From Ruminococcus flavefaciens (lineage in GTDB: Bacteria; Bacillota; Clostridia; Oscillospirales; Ruminococcaceae): a DNA stretch of 64,000 nucleotides. Shown piece after piece: positions 1-8,638 of the stretch. The position numbers and the translations under genes are program-made. The stretch covers positions 124,001-188,000 of the forward strand of contig NZ_FPIP01000001.1 of the NCBI RefSeq assembly GCF_900119075.1. The letters run 5' to 3'. Position 1 is the stretch's first letter. Every line of letters starts with the position of its first letter. Under the pieces are notes generated by a model that was given only the letters and a program-made list of their open reading frames with translations, had not been told where the DNA came from and did no database searches.

Positions 1-335
1 GCACAGGAATTATAACCGACATAAAAAACGACGGTATCGCTGTGTGGTATACAGTCAGCGCAGCTCCCGAGCTGCTGCGGTATATCGTGGAGAAAGGCTC
101 AATAGCCATTGACGGCATAAGCCTTACAGTGGCAAAGGTAACGGATACGTCGTTCAGCGTGTCCATTATCCCTCACACCGCCGCTCAGACCATTCTCAGC
201 ACGAAAAAGACAGGCGATACGGTAAATCTCGAAAATGATATTATAGCCAAATACGCAGAGAAGCTCATGAAGCCTGCGGAAACTCCGAAAACAGGCGGCA
301 TTACCATGGACTTTCTTGCGAAAAACGGATTTTAA
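1..335 (+). CDS. ribE: Riboflavin synthase alpha subunit, C-terminal part (5' end outside window)
   Basis: Final step of riboflavin synthesis: two 6,7-dimethyl-8-ribityllumazines dismutate to riboflavin and 5-amino-6-ribitylaminouracil in the cytosol. The frame is open from base 3, before the first internal GTG at 42, so the gene enters from the left and only about 110 residues of the second lumazine-binding barrel are present. The segment EKGSIAIDGISLTVAKV and the following SIIPHTAAQT are typical of this family (known from family). ribBA and ribH lie downstream on the same strand, so this is the riboflavin operon; ribD probably lies just outside. Confident. Confidence 0.95.
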   Translation, partial: TGIITDIKNDGIAVWYTVSAAPELLRYIVEKGSIAIDGISLTVAKVTDTSFSVSIIPHTAAQTILSTKKTGDTVNLENDIIAKYAEKLMKPAETPKTGGITMDFLAKNGF

Positions 336-347
336 AAGGAGAAAGCT

Positions 348-1238
348 ATGAAGATAGTAAAAGCAATTCTTACTTCATCACTTATAGCGGCAGCTCTGCT
401 CACAGGTTGCTCCGACAGCAAGAACAGCAGCAATATAAAAGTTGGCGACGTAACCATAGACCTCAACGATGTCGACAAGGAATACGCAAAGAACCTGAAG
501 TTTCAGAAAAACTACACATTTGAAACTCCAAAGCCAATAAATGCCATGTCAATTGAGGTACCAACAGGAGATATCGAGGTTGAGCACTCAGGCGACGACA
601 AGTCAGGCTTATGCCTCAGGTACAGGATATACGCCGATACCGATGAAACTATCGATAACGTCAACGAGCATATGGGCTCTGTCTCGGAGGTAAAGGACAA
701 CGTTCTTGTGATAAAGCTGGTAGAAGCCGAGACATCAGAGGACATAAACACATGGCTCGAAAAGAATGCACCAGACTGCCGCGTGGAGTACGATGTCTAT
801 ATCACCGTTCCCGAGTATGTCAACGATTACAGGACCAAGTGCGGGATCGGCAATATAACTTTCAAGGAAATGTCGGGAAGCTTTACAGCAGATGCGAGCG
901 TCGGAAATATCACATTCTCTGATGACGAGATAACAGGTTCCTCTGTGATAAAGTGCAATACGGGCAATATCACCATGAACAGCATTACCTACAAGGCTGA
1001 TACTGATATTTATGCTGAAACAGGCAATATCAAATTCTGTCTGCCCCTTAATGGCTCTGACGGAGCTGATATAAGCGTAAAGGGTGAAACAGCAAATATC
1101 GAAGTCTCAGGCATAAAGAACTATGAGGTCAAGGACGAGAAGACAAAGGGAACGTCCCAGAGCCTCAGCATAGCAGTTGAAAACTGCAATATCGACTTCG
1201 CTGTCGATACAGGCGAGATAAAAATAGATAAGGAGTAA
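348..1238 (+). CDS. Lipoprotein with DUF4097-like beta-solenoid repeats
   Basis: 296 residues. An N-terminal lipoprotein signal ends in LLTGC (residues 17-21), so the protein should be anchored outside the membrane. The body contains recurring short turns of the type TGDIEV, GIGNITF, SVGNITF, NTGNITM and ETGNIKF at spacings of about 18-25 residues, which suggests a right-handed beta-solenoid like the DUF4097 family (inference from pattern). Start ATG has GGAG 8 bases upstream. It sits 12 bases after ribE and just before ribBA, so it is co-transcribed with riboflavin genes without an obvious enzymatic link. Function unknown. Confidence 0.75.
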   Translation: MKIVKAILTSSLIAAALLTGCSDSKNSSNIKVGDVTIDLNDVDKEYAKNLKFQKNYTFETPKPINAMSIEVPTGDIEVEHSGDDKSGLCLRYRIYADTDETIDNVNEHMGSVSEVKDNVLVIKLVEAETSEDINTWLEKNAPDCRVEYDVYITVPEYVNDYRTKCGIGNITFKEMSGSFTADASVGNITFSDDEITGSSVIKCNTGNITMNSITYKADTDIYAETGNIKFCLPLNGSDGADISVKGETANIEVSGIKNYEVKDEKTKGTSQSLSIAVENCNIDFAVDTGEIKIDKE

Positions 1239-1243
1239 TCTTG

Positions 1244-2443
1244 ATGTTTCAGTACAACACTGTTGAAGAAGCCTGTGAGGCTCTCCGAAACGGCGAAATC
1301 ATCCTCGTTACAGACGACGAGGACAGAGAAAACGAGGGCGACATGATATGTGCCGCTCAGTTTGCAACTACAGAAAACGTAAACTTCATGGCGGCTCACG
1401 CAAAGGGACTCATCTGTATGCCCATGAGCGGAGAGCTCTGCGACAGGCTTCATCTGCCGCAGATGGTGGACTACAACACCGATAACCACTGCACGGCATT
1501 TACGGTGTCTATCGACCACGTAAAGACTACCACAGGCATTTCTGCCGAGGAGCGCGGCTTCACAGCCCGTATGTGCGTCGATAAGAACTCAAAGCCCGAA
1601 GACTTCCGCCGCCCCGGGCATATGTTTCCGCTGACCGCCAAGAAAAACGGCGTTCTCGAACGCGAGGGACACACAGAGGCTACCGTTGACCTTATGCGTA
1701 TCGCAGGGCTCGAAGAATGCGGTCTCTGCTGTGAGATAATGCGCGACGACGGCACTATGATGAGAACTCCCGAGCTTCAGGAAAAGGCTCGGGAATGGGG
1801 CATGAAGTTCATAACCATTAAGGCGCTGAAAGAATACCGCAAGGTGCACGATGTGCTTGTGGAGTGCGTTGCCAATACAAAGCTCCCCACAAAGTACGGC
1901 GAGTTCAGAGCCCTCGGCTACGTGAACAAGCTCAACGGCGAGCACCATGTAGCTCTTGTAAAGGGCGACATCGGCGACGGACAGGATATACTCTGCCGAG
2001 TTCATTCCGAGTGTCTCACGGGAGACGCCTTCGGTTCGCTTAAATGTGACTGCGGACAGCAGTTTGCGGCGGCTATGTCACAGATAGAAAAAGAGGGACG
2101 GGGAATACTCCTGTATATGCGTCAGGAGGGACGCGGAATCGGTCTTATCAATAAGCTTCGCGCCTATGAATTGCAGGACAAGGGCATGGATACCCTTGAA
2201 GCTAACCTTGCTCTCGGATTCCCGGGAGATATGCGCGAATACTACATCGGAGCACAGATACTCCGCGATTTGGGCTGCAAGACTCTGAGACTTCTCACCA
2301 ACAATCCCGACAAGGTCTACGGTCTCAGCGGCTTCGGACTGGAAATAAAGGAGCGTGTACCGATACAGGTGGACGCTACCGCCTATGACCTCTTCTATCT
2401 TAAAACCAAGCGCGACAAGATGGGACATATCCTTGATTACTGA
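1244..2443 (+). CDS. ribBA: Bifunctional 3,4-dihydroxy-2-butanone 4-phosphate synthase / GTP cyclohydrolase II
   Basis: Supplies both precursors of riboflavin: ribulose 5-phosphate to DHBP (N-terminal RibB half, about residues 1-200) and GTP to the diaminopyrimidine (C-terminal RibA half). RibB motifs seen: [10 protein letters not shown] near residue 25 and RRPGHMFPL. RibA motifs seen: [18 protein letters not shown] with the zinc cysteines, and [13 protein letters not shown]. Length (399) fits full bifunctional RibBA. ATG at 1244 is chosen over TTG 1241 because AGGAG (1231-1235) is 8 bases upstream. Both halves look intact. Confidence 0.97.
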   Translation: MFQYNTVEEACEALRNGEIILVTDDEDRENEGDMICAAQFATTENVNFMAAHAKGLICMPMSGELCDRLHLPQMVDYNTDNHCTAFTVSIDHVKTTTGISAEERGFTARMCVDKNSKPEDFRRPGHMFPLTAKKNGVLEREGHTEATVDLMRIAGLEECGLCCEIMRDDGTMMRTPELQEKAREWGMKFITIKALKEYRKVHDVLVECVANTKLPTKYGEFRALGYVNKLNGEHHVALVKGDIGDGQDILCRVHSECLTGDAFGSLKCDCGQQFAAAMSQIEKEGRGILLYMRQEGRGIGLINKLRAYELQDKGMDTLEANLALGFPGDMREYYIGAQILRDLGCKTLRLLTNNPDKVYGLSGFGLEIKERVPIQVDATAYDLFYLKTKRDKMGHILDY

Positions 2444-2453
2444 GGTGAATTAT

Positions 2454-2936
2454 ATGGAATACAGCGTAATAGATATCATAATAATGGCGATTCTCATTAT
2501 ACTCTGCATTATAATGGCAATACTGGATATAACTGAATTCATTTCATGGACAAAGGCAAAGGAAAAGGTCTTTGTGGGCAACTGGATAAATATTGCCGTG
2601 ACTATGCTTCTGGCACTGGCTCTGCAGATACGCCCGTCGCTCATAACAATACTCTTCCTTGTTCTTGTAGTTCTGACCATACCGATATGCGGCTTTGAAT
2701 GCATTTCTCCCGAGGGATTAAGATATCCTCTCTTTATGAACAAGGGTATCTCTCCTGTGGAGAATCACAGCTATGAATATAAAAAGGGACTTTTCGGCAT
2801 AGAGCACCTCTATATCTACAACAACAGAAGCAACAGAAAGCTTTCCTATAATTTCGGCATAAAAAACATCAGGACTGTGAAAATGCTGGCTGACTGGTAC
2901 GGCAAGCACGGCTACGAGAATCCTCTTACAAAATAA
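2454..2936 (+). CDS. Small membrane protein of unknown function in rib operon
   Basis: 160 residues from ATG 2454, preceded by GAGGTG and beginning 10 bases after ribBA. Hydrophobic stretches at about residues 6-24, 44-58 and 62-80 suggest three membrane passes; the C-terminal half is hydrophilic and basic (YNNRSNRKLSYNFGIK). It resembles small membrane proteins with a cytosolic PH-like tail only loosely; I do not recognise the family. It and the next gene separate ribBA from ribH. A role in flavin uptake or membrane delivery would be guesswork. Confidence 0.7.
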   Translation: MEYSVIDIIIMAILIILCIIMAILDITEFISWTKAKEKVFVGNWINIAVTMLLALALQIRPSLITILFLVLVVLTIPICGFECISPEGLRYPLFMNKGISPVENHSYEYKKGLFGIEHLYIYNNRSNRKLSYNFGIKNIRTVKMLADWYGKHGYENPLTK

Positions 2937-2951
2937 AGGAGCATACACGCT

Positions 2952-3470
2952 ATGACAAAAATATTTGCAATATGCGTGCTGAGTATCATGGGCGCGGTAT
3001 TCGTTTTCGGTATCGCAGGGTATTTCATCTTCCTCAGCCGTGTAAAGACCAAGAAAACAGCAATAAAGCTGAAAAGACATCTGAAAAAGAACGCAGCGTG
3101 GTGGGCTTGCTGCTGGGCGGCATGGCTCATAGTAGGCTTTCTCGAATGGAACGGCGCAAGGAAAATGAATGACAACTACCACATGATATGCTACGGACTT
3201 CTTCTGCTGGCGCTGCTGCTGCTGACCATACTGCTTCTGCTGGACTTCTTCATCGGCAAGTACGCCTACATAACCTCCCAGAGAGTGTATTTCCCCGATA
3301 ATTTCGGTCTGGCAAGACAGAAGAAAAAGATAATGTACAAGGTATCGGGCGAGACTCTCAGTCTCTGGTTCAACAACAGTATAATGCCCAAGAAGTTCAC
3401 TATTATCGAGAAACACGACGAGCTTGTAAAGCTCCTCAAGGACAATTACAAGCTCAACAAGTCAATATAA
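2952..3470 (+). CDS. Small membrane protein of unknown function in rib operon
   Basis: 172 residues; ATG 2952 has AAAGGAG upstream and follows the previous gene by 15 bases. Membrane segments at about residues 8-27, 53-68 and a very leucine-rich one near 80-102. The C-terminal 65 residues are charged (KKKIMYKVSGETLSLW...). Its layout parallels the preceding gene, which may mean an ancient duplication, but I see no clear residue-level identity. Family not recognised. Followed after 21 bases by ribH. Confidence 0.7.
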   Translation: MTKIFAICVLSIMGAVFVFGIAGYFIFLSRVKTKKTAIKLKRHLKKNAAWWACCWAAWLIVGFLEWNGARKMNDNYHMICYGLLLLALLLLTILLLLDFFIGKYAYITSQRVYFPDNFGLARQKKKIMYKVSGETLSLWFNNSIMPKKFTIIEKHDELVKLLKDNYKLNKSI

Positions 3471-3491
3471 ACTCTGAAAGGAAGAATAATT

Positions 3492-3959
3492 ATGAAAACT
3501 TACGAAGGAAAACTGGTCTCAAAGGACACAAGAATAGGTATCGTTGTTGCTCGTTTCAACGAGTTCATCACATCTAAGCTCCTCGGCGGAGCTGTTGATA
3601 CCCTCAAGCGTCATGACGTCAGCGAGGGCGCTATCGACATCGCATGGGTACCCGGAGCATTCGAGATTCCCCTTATCGCTTCCAAAATGGCTAATTCAGG
3701 CAAGTACGACGCTGTTATCTGCCTCGGCGCTATCATCAGAGGCAGCACCTCACACTATGACCTTGTATGCAACGAAGCTGCAAAGGGTATCGCTCAGGTA
3801 TCTCTCCAGACAGGTATCCCTGTAATGTTCGGCGTTATCACTACCGAGAACATCGAGCAGGCTATCGAGCGTGCAGGCTCAAAGGCAGGCAACAAGGGCA
3901 GCGAGTGCGCTGAGGGAGCTATCGAAATGATTAACCTCATAAGAGAGATAGAGGCATAA
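3492..3959 (+). CDS. ribH: 6,7-dimethyl-8-ribityllumazine synthase
   Basis: Condenses 5-amino-6-ribitylaminouracil with 3,4-dihydroxybutanone 4-phosphate to give lumazine, the substrate of RibE. The 155-residue length is standard. Visible motifs: [18 protein letters not shown] at the N-terminus, [25 protein letters not shown] and [13 protein letters not shown], which form the substrate pocket; the His of TSHYD is the expected catalytic base. Ribosome site AAAGGAAG at 3477-3484. The stop codon overlaps the next ATG (TAATG), so the downstream HAD gene is translationally coupled. Confidence 0.97.
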   Translation: MKTYEGKLVSKDTRIGIVVARFNEFITSKLLGGAVDTLKRHDVSEGAIDIAWVPGAFEIPLIASKMANSGKYDAVICLGAIIRGSTSHYDLVCNEAAKGIAQVSLQTGIPVMFGVITTENIEQAIERAGSKAGNKGSECAEGAIEMINLIREIEA

Positions 3960-4627
3960 TGACCAATCTTATCTTTGATTACGACGGCACTATCCATAAT
4001 TCCATGCTGACCTATGCTCCTGCATTCCGCGGCACTATGAAGTGGCTCTCGGATAACGGCTACATAGCTGACAGAGAGTATACCGACAAAGAGATAAGCT
4101 ACTGGCTGGGCTTCAATTCCACGGATATGTGGGGACAGTTCCACCCCGAGCTTGCTCCCGAGATACGTGAAAAAGCCCGTGTTATGCTGGGCGAGGACAT
4201 GGCAAGGCGAGTAGACAACGGCGAGGGCGCTCTCTACGAGGGCGCTGAGGAAATGCTCACACAGCTGAAAAAAAGCGGCTATACGCTGATATTCCTCAGC
4301 AACTGCCGCTTCCACTATCTTGAACGCCACAAGCGCGTATTCAGGCTTGACCGCTTTTTTGACTATTTCTACTGCTGTGAAGCCTACGATTTTATACCCA
4401 AGTATGAGATATTCCGCAAGATAGCTCCCAATCATGAGGGCGACTTCATCGTCATCGGCGACAGATTCCACGATATCGAAACAGCGGCGCAGAACGGACT
4501 TCCGTCCATAGGCTGCGGCTATGGCTTCGGTTCAACCGAGGAGCTTGCCAAGGCTGATATCATCGTACCGCATATACAGGATATACCCGAAGCTGTGGAA
4601 AAGCTCAGTATAAAGAATCACATATAA
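3959..4627 (+). CDS. HAD-superfamily phosphatase, candidate riboflavin-pathway phosphatase
   Basis: 222-residue HAD hydrolase: motif I DYDGTIHNS (residues 6-14, nucleophile Asp), motif II Ser in LSNCRFH, motif III Lys in PKYEIF, motif IV GDRFHDIETA. Helical cap between motifs I and II (C1 type, phosphoglycolate-phosphatase-like). It overlaps ribH by one base and ends the rib operon. The phosphatase that dephosphorylates the ribitylaminouracil phosphate is a HAD protein in other bacteria (family knowledge), so placement makes this a good candidate (inference). A general phosphatase is the alternative. Confidence 0.88.
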   Translation: MTNLIFDYDGTIHNSMLTYAPAFRGTMKWLSDNGYIADREYTDKEISYWLGFNSTDMWGQFHPELAPEIREKARVMLGEDMARRVDNGEGALYEGAEEMLTQLKKSGYTLIFLSNCRFHYLERHKRVFRLDRFFDYFYCCEAYDFIPKYEIFRKIAPNHEGDFIVIGDRFHDIETAAQNGLPSIGCGYGFGSTEELAKADIIVPHIQDIPEAVEKLSIKNHI

Positions 4628-4628
4628 G

Positions 4629-4657
4629 AAAAAGACTGCGTTTGCAGTCTTTTTTTG
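4629..4657 (+). terminator. Intrinsic terminator of rib operon
   Basis: Stem AAAGACTGC / GCAGTCTTT with a GTTT loop, followed by seven T, directly after the HAD gene. The A-run on the other side could also stop minus-strand transcription from mreB. Confidence 0.9.
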
Positions 4658-4669
4658 TTATACGTATAT

Positions 4670-4698
4670 TACGGGAGGGCGAGGGAGCCCTCCCGTAC
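4670..4698. repeat. GC-rich palindrome, one of a dispersed family
   Basis: TACGGGAGGGC, 6-base loop, GCCCTCCCGTA. No T-run. Similar hairpins beginning or ending with TGTAGGGG occur near 8134, 8199, 33128, 34119, 34166 and 36234, always in intergenic DNA. Confidence 0.6.
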
Positions 4699-4704
4699 AA
4701 TGGC

Positions 4705-4743
4705 TTTTATCTGTATTTGTATACTGTAGCCGCTTCAAAGCCG
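4705..4743 (-). pseudogene. Duplicated 3' scrap of mreB
   Basis: Read on the minus strand this encodes GFEAATVYKYR followed by a stop, the same C-terminal tail as the complete mreB that ends at 4793. The two copies (4705-4743 and 4791-4829) differ at only a few third-position bases and are offset by 86 bp. Nothing recognisable of the rest of the gene lies between. Either a relic of a deleted tandem mreB paralogue or a short local duplication. Confidence 0.75.
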
Positions 4744-4792
4744 TGCGCAGAGCCTGCGCTCCCGTCATACATTCAGGAAGTCTTAACGTAGC

Positions 4793-5812
4793 TTATCTGT
4801 ATTTGTACACTGTAGCCGCCTCGAAACCGTCCAGCAAGGTAGTCATTCTTCCGAATGCCATGCCTGTGCCCTTTGCAACGCAGTTTATTGAGTCCTTGGC
4901 GATATTGCAGTTTATGCCGAGAGTACGCTTGATAAGCTGGGTAAGTCCGCCGAGGAGAGCGCCGCCGCCTGTGAGCAGGAGACCGTTATCGTAGATATCT
5001 CCCACAAGCTCGGGGGGAGCTTCTTCAAGCACCTTGCGGATAGCCTCCATGATAGCGAATGTGTCGTCCTCGATAGCTTCAAAGAGCTCTGTTTCGCTGA
5101 GAAGAACCTGCGCAGGCAGACCTTTCAGCAGGCTTCTGCCCTTGACTATGTAGGTCATTTCGTCGCTCGGGTCATAGAGGTTGCAAAGCTCTATCTTGAC
5201 CTTTTCGGCAGTTCTTTCACCTATAAGGAGCTTGTACTTGTTCTGCATATACTTGATGATAGAGCGGTCAATAGCGTTGCCTGCTATCTTGACCGTATGG
5301 GAGCGCACCACGCCGTTCATGGAAACGATAGCGACATCTGTAGTACCTCCGCCGATATCAACTATCATGTGTCCCTTTGCCTTGGTGATGTTCACGCCTG
5401 CGCCTATCATAGCGGCGATAGGCTCCTGTATGAGGTATACCTGCCTTGAACCTGCGCTCTTGGCAGCTTCTACAACTGCACGGCTCTCGATATCAGTGAT
5501 GAACGAGGGTATGCAGATGACGATACGTGGCTTCATGAGCTGTTTGCCTGTGACCTTGAGTATGAACTCGCGTATCATGCTGTGAGTGAGGTCGTCGTCG
5601 GAGATTACACCCTCGCTGATAGGACGTCTTACTGCTATGTAGTCGGGATTCCTGCCTATCATCTCATAGGCTTCCTTGCCAACCGCAAGAACTCTTTCTG
5701 TTCTTGTGTTGTAAGCGATGACAGAGGGCTCGCTGAGCACAACGCCCTTGTTTCCCATAGTCATTACGATATTTGAGGTACCGAGGTCGATACCAATATC
5801 AGTGTTTGCCAT
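4793..5812 (-). CDS. mreB: MreB/Mbl-family actin-like cell-shape protein
   Basis: Bacterial actin homologue that organises lateral wall synthesis at the inner face of the membrane. 339 residues, normal for the family. Actin-fold signatures: phosphate-1 loop GIDLGTSNIVM (residues 7-17), phosphate-2 DIGGGTTDVAIVS (about 152-164), adenosine motif LLTGGGALLGGL near 280. ATG with GGAAGG upstream; starts 15 bases after the recD2 stop, so probably one transcript. mreC/mreD are not adjacent, so it may be an mbl/mreBH-type copy. Confidence 0.93.
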   Translation of the reverse strand: MANTDIGIDLGTSNIVMTMGNKGVVLSEPSVIAYNTRTERVLAVGKEAYEMIGRNPDYIAVRRPISEGVISDDDLTHSMIREFILKVTGKQLMKPRIVICIPSFITDIESRAVVEAAKSAGSRQVYLIQEPIAAMIGAGVNITKAKGHMIVDIGGGTTDVAIVSMNGVVRSHTVKIAGNAIDRSIIKYMQNKYKLLIGERTAEKVKIELCNLYDPSDEMTYIVKGRSLLKGLPAQVLLSETELFEAIEDDTFAIMEAIRKVLEEAPPELVGDIYDNGLLLTGGGALLGGLTQLIKRTLGINCNIAKDSINCVAKGTGMAFGRMTTLLDGFEAATVYKYR

Positions 5813-5827
5813 TTTTATCTTCCTTTC

Positions 5828-8050
5828 CTACTGCTCAAAAGGGGAGCTGCTTTTCTTTGTCCCTGCGAGCATATGGCGCAGGCAGGTGTATCTCCGCGTG
5901 CGCTTGTTGTTGTCTACCATTTTATATATATTCTCCTCAGTTCCTATGATTATGAGGAGCTTTTTTGCTCTTGTAACGGCTGTATACAGGAGATTTCTGT
6001 AGCACAGCTTGTCGAAGCCGCCCATTATTGGGAGTATCACAGCTTCAAATTCGCAGCCCTGACTCTTGTGTACAGTGACTGCATATGCAAGGTCTACCTG
6101 AGACAGCAGGTCAAATGTATATGTAGCCTTTCTGCCGTCGAAGTCGATGACTGCAAGGGAGCTTCTGTTGTCGATACTGATTATGCGTCCGATATCGCCG
6201 TTGAATATGCCTGCGCCCTGTTCGCCGTCCTTAGACCATGTGATGTCGTAGTTGTTTCTCGTCTGCATGACCTTGTCGCCCTCGCGGTAGGTGTAGACGT
6301 AGCCCTTTTTCTCCTGCTTGTTCTTGGCAGGGGGATTGAGCTGGTCTTGCAGGAGCTTGTTCAGCTCCACAGTGCCCGTAACGCCCTTTCGTGAAGGAGT
6401 AAGCACCTGTATATCCTCAGTGGGGGAGTAGTTATAGGCTTTCGGCAGTCTTGTCTTTACAAGGTCAACAATGAGCTGCAATGCCATCTGATAGTCGCTT
6501 CTCTTGAAGAAAAAGAAGTCGCTGTCCTTGCGTTCAAGGTCGGGATATTCTCCTGCAACTATCTTGTGAGCGTTGGTGACGATACAGCTCTGCTGAGCCT
6601 GACGGAATATCTCTTTCAGCTCAGTAACGGGAACTATACCACTGTCGATTATATCTCCGAGGAGATTTCCTGCGCCTACCGAGGGGAGCTGGTCGCTGTC
6701 GCCCACCATTATGAGCCTGCACCCCAGCCGCACAGCACGGAGGAGCTTCTCAAAGAGTACCACGTCTACCATTGACATCTCGTCAATTACAAGTACGTCG
6801 CAGTCAAGGGGATTGTTCTCGTTATGGGCAAAGGTAAGCCTGTCTCCCGAATCATAGACCACCTCAAGGAGACGGTGTATGGTCTTGGCTTCACAGCCTG
6901 CCAAGTCGGACATACGCTTTGCGGCTCGTCCTGTGGGAGCTGCAAGAAGCACCTTCATGCCCCGTTTTTCAAAAATGGAGATTATAGCGTTGAGAGTAGT
7001 GGTCTTACCTGTGCCGGGACCTCCCGTCAGCACCATAAGTCCCCGTGAAACAGCGGTGGTGATAGCCTGCCGCTGGAGCTTTTCATATTTTATGTTATGC
7101 TCCTCTTCTTCGATGTCAATGAGGGTATCATAGTTGAAGTCCTCGGGAGAGGAGAAGTCTTTCAGAATATGTATCCTGTCCGCAATGAAGCTTTCCGCGT
7201 AGAAGTAATCGGGGAGATACACGAACTCTATCTCGTTCTTGACGTATTCAAAGAGGTCATCGTCGTCAAGAGCAGCGTTGTATGCGGCGTAGAAGTCGCT
7301 CTCCGATACGCCGAGAGTGTCCTGAGCCTTTTTTGCAAGGACCTCCAATGGCAGGCAGGTGTGACCTATGCCGCCGTTGGCGCGGAGAATATACTGTACT
7401 CCTGCCAGTATGCGCTTGCTGTCGTTGCGGGCTATGTGCATATCGTGAGCAATGGTATCAGCCTTTGCAAATTCAAGGTCGATATCCTCGCTGCAAAGCA
7501 GATAGGGATTCAGTTTCAGCAGCGTCATGGCGTCCGAGCCGTACTTCCTGTAGGTGTTCATGGCGAAGCGTGACTTTACCTCGTACTGTGACAGGAAAGA
7601 CATGAGATTCCGCAGGCAGAAAAGCTTCTGAGCCTCTGCAGCTATCTCGTCGCACTTTTTTGGAGATATGCCCTTTATCTCGGAAAGACGGAATGGAGCG
7701 TTCTCCATGATATCGAGGGTGCGGTCACCGAATACCTCGACTATCTTCTTTGCAAGTCCCGGACCTATGCCCTTGACAGCTCCCGAAGCGAGGTATTTCT
7801 CGATGTTGATGACTGTTTCGGGGAGCTTTCTCTCGCAGTACACTGCGCTGAACTGAGTTCCGAACCGTGGGTGAGTGATATAGCTTCCCTCAAGGATAAG
7901 TCCCTCGCCCTCCTCGATATCGCCAAGCTCTCCCACAACGGTTATGAGCTCGCCGCCTGCGTCAAGGTCAAGCACGATATAGCCGTTATTCTCATTTTTG
8001 TAAAGGACATTTTCCACAGTGCCCTCGATGTGAAGGACCTCGTGCTCCAC
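5828..8050 (-). CDS. recD2: RecD2-type ATP-dependent DNA helicase
   Basis: 5'-3' helicase of the RecD2 (RecBC-independent) class used in DNA repair and replication-fork stability. About 740 residues, typical. N-terminal OB-like region and tandem helix-hairpin-helix segments (AVKGIGPGLAKKI, EIKGISPKKCDEI), then SF1B helicase core: Walker A GGPGTGKTTT (about residue 343), DEMSMVD Walker B, GDSDQLPSVGAG, and C-terminal AYAVTVHKSQGCEF. GTG at 8050 is preferred because AGAGGTG is 6 bases upstream; the upstream in-frame GTG at 8059 lies inside that ribosome site. Confidence 0.94.
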   Translation of the reverse strand: MEHEVLHIEGTVENVLYKNENNGYIVLDLDAGGELITVVGELGDIEEGEGLILEGSYITHPRFGTQFSAVYCERKLPETVINIEKYLASGAVKGIGPGLAKKIVEVFGDRTLDIMENAPFRLSEIKGISPKKCDEIAAEAQKLFCLRNLMSFLSQYEVKSRFAMNTYRKYGSDAMTLLKLNPYLLCSEDIDLEFAKADTIAHDMHIARNDSKRILAGVQYILRANGGIGHTCLPLEVLAKKAQDTLGVSESDFYAAYNAALDDDDLFEYVKNEIEFVYLPDYFYAESFIADRIHILKDFSSPEDFNYDTLIDIEEEEHNIKYEKLQRQAITTAVSRGLMVLTGGPGTGKTTTLNAIISIFEKRGMKVLLAAPTGRAAKRMSDLAGCEAKTIHRLLEVVYDSGDRLTFAHNENNPLDCDVLVIDEMSMVDVVLFEKLLRAVRLGCRLIMVGDSDQLPSVGAGNLLGDIIDSGIVPVTELKEIFRQAQQSCIVTNAHKIVAGEYPDLERKDSDFFFFKRSDYQMALQLIVDLVKTRLPKAYNYSPTEDIQVLTPSRKGVTGTVELNKLLQDQLNPPAKNKQEKKGYVYTYREGDKVMQTRNNYDITWSKDGEQGAGIFNGDIGRIISIDNRSSLAVIDFDGRKATYTFDLLSQVDLAYAVTVHKSQGCEFEAVILPIMGGFDKLCYRNLLYTAVTRAKKLLIIIGTEENIYKMVDNNKRTRRYTCLRHMLAGTKKSSSPFEQ

Positions 8051-8084
8051 CGTTTTCACCTCTGCACATAAAAATACATCTTAT

Positions 8085-8113
8085 ATTATAACATATTATA
8101 GGATATAATGCAA
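8085..8113 (-). promoter_or_regulatory. Sigma-A promoter of recD2-mreB
   Basis: Minus strand TTGCAT, 17-base spacer, TATAAT about 30 bases before the recD2 start codon. Confidence 0.75.
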
Positions 8114-8133
8114 GTAGTGATCAGCGATTAGTT

Positions 8134-8224
8134 TGTAGGGGGATGCCGTCATCGGCGTCCCGCGAAAACCGAATTTACTATAAATGACCTCAAATCCATG
8201 TAGGGGCGGATAGTATCCGCCCGA
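8134..8224. repeat. Two adjacent TGTAGGGG-type intergenic palindromes
   Basis: 8134-8163: TGTAGGGG followed by GATGCCG/CGGCGTC hairpin. 8199-8224: TGTAGGGGCGGAT/ATCCGCCCG. The remaining bases of the 8114-8228 gap carry no gene. Members of the dispersed family also seen at 4670, 33128, 34119, 34166 and 36234. Confidence 0.6.
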
Positions 8225-8228
8225 GCTA

Positions 8229-8558
8229 TTAGATTTTAAAGTGGTTTGCAATGTCAGAAATTTTTATCAGCTCCATAGCATGATAGTGAGCGCAGAAATC
8301 CCTGCAAAGCTGTATCTGCTCCTGTGTTCCGTCGATATCTATGAGAAGCACCGTTCCGATAAAAGTGCTGCCCTCCTCGATAAGAGATGCTATGTATTCC
8401 AGACGCTGTGGGAGCTCCTTATCCTGAGAATTTACAGGCAAAGCAACGCACAGGGGATAGCTTTTGTTTTGCAGCTTCGAGCAGATAAACAGGCAGAAAA
8501 GCTCCGCGGCGGCAATAACTGTGACCACAACTATCGCAATTATCTCGGCTTTTTCCAT
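8229..8558 (-). CDS. Small membrane-anchored protein, unknown function
   Basis: 109 residues. One N-terminal membrane segment (about residues 5-26), then a soluble domain of about 80 residues with several Cys and alternating strands and helices (TVLLIDIDGTQEQIQLCRDF). GGAAGGAG lies 7 bases before ATG, which supports a real gene. Family not recognised; the DIDGT string superficially resembles a HAD motif, but the protein is far too short for one. Confidence 0.65.
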   Translation of the reverse strand: MEKAEIIAIVVVTVIAAAELFCLFICSKLQNKSYPLCVALPVNSQDKELPQRLEYIASLIEEGSTFIGTVLLIDIDGTQEQIQLCRDFCAHYHAMELIKISDIANHFKI

Positions 8559-8611
8559 AAGACCACTCCTTCCGACTTATTATATGCGGAGCATGGTCGC
8601 GGTGACACAAA

Positions 8612-8636
8612 AAGGACGGTGATATCACCGCCCGGA
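8612..8636 (-). terminator. Terminator after GNAT gene
   Basis: Minus strand GGGCGGTGATATCACCGTCC palindrome followed by TTTTT, 3 to 27 bases beyond the acetyltransferase stop. Confidence 0.8.
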
Positions 8637-8638
8637 TA

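Noticed and set aside
2718-3416. 232-codon minus-strand frame
   Set aside because: Opposes two plus-strand membrane protein genes with proper ribosome sites and operon spacing.
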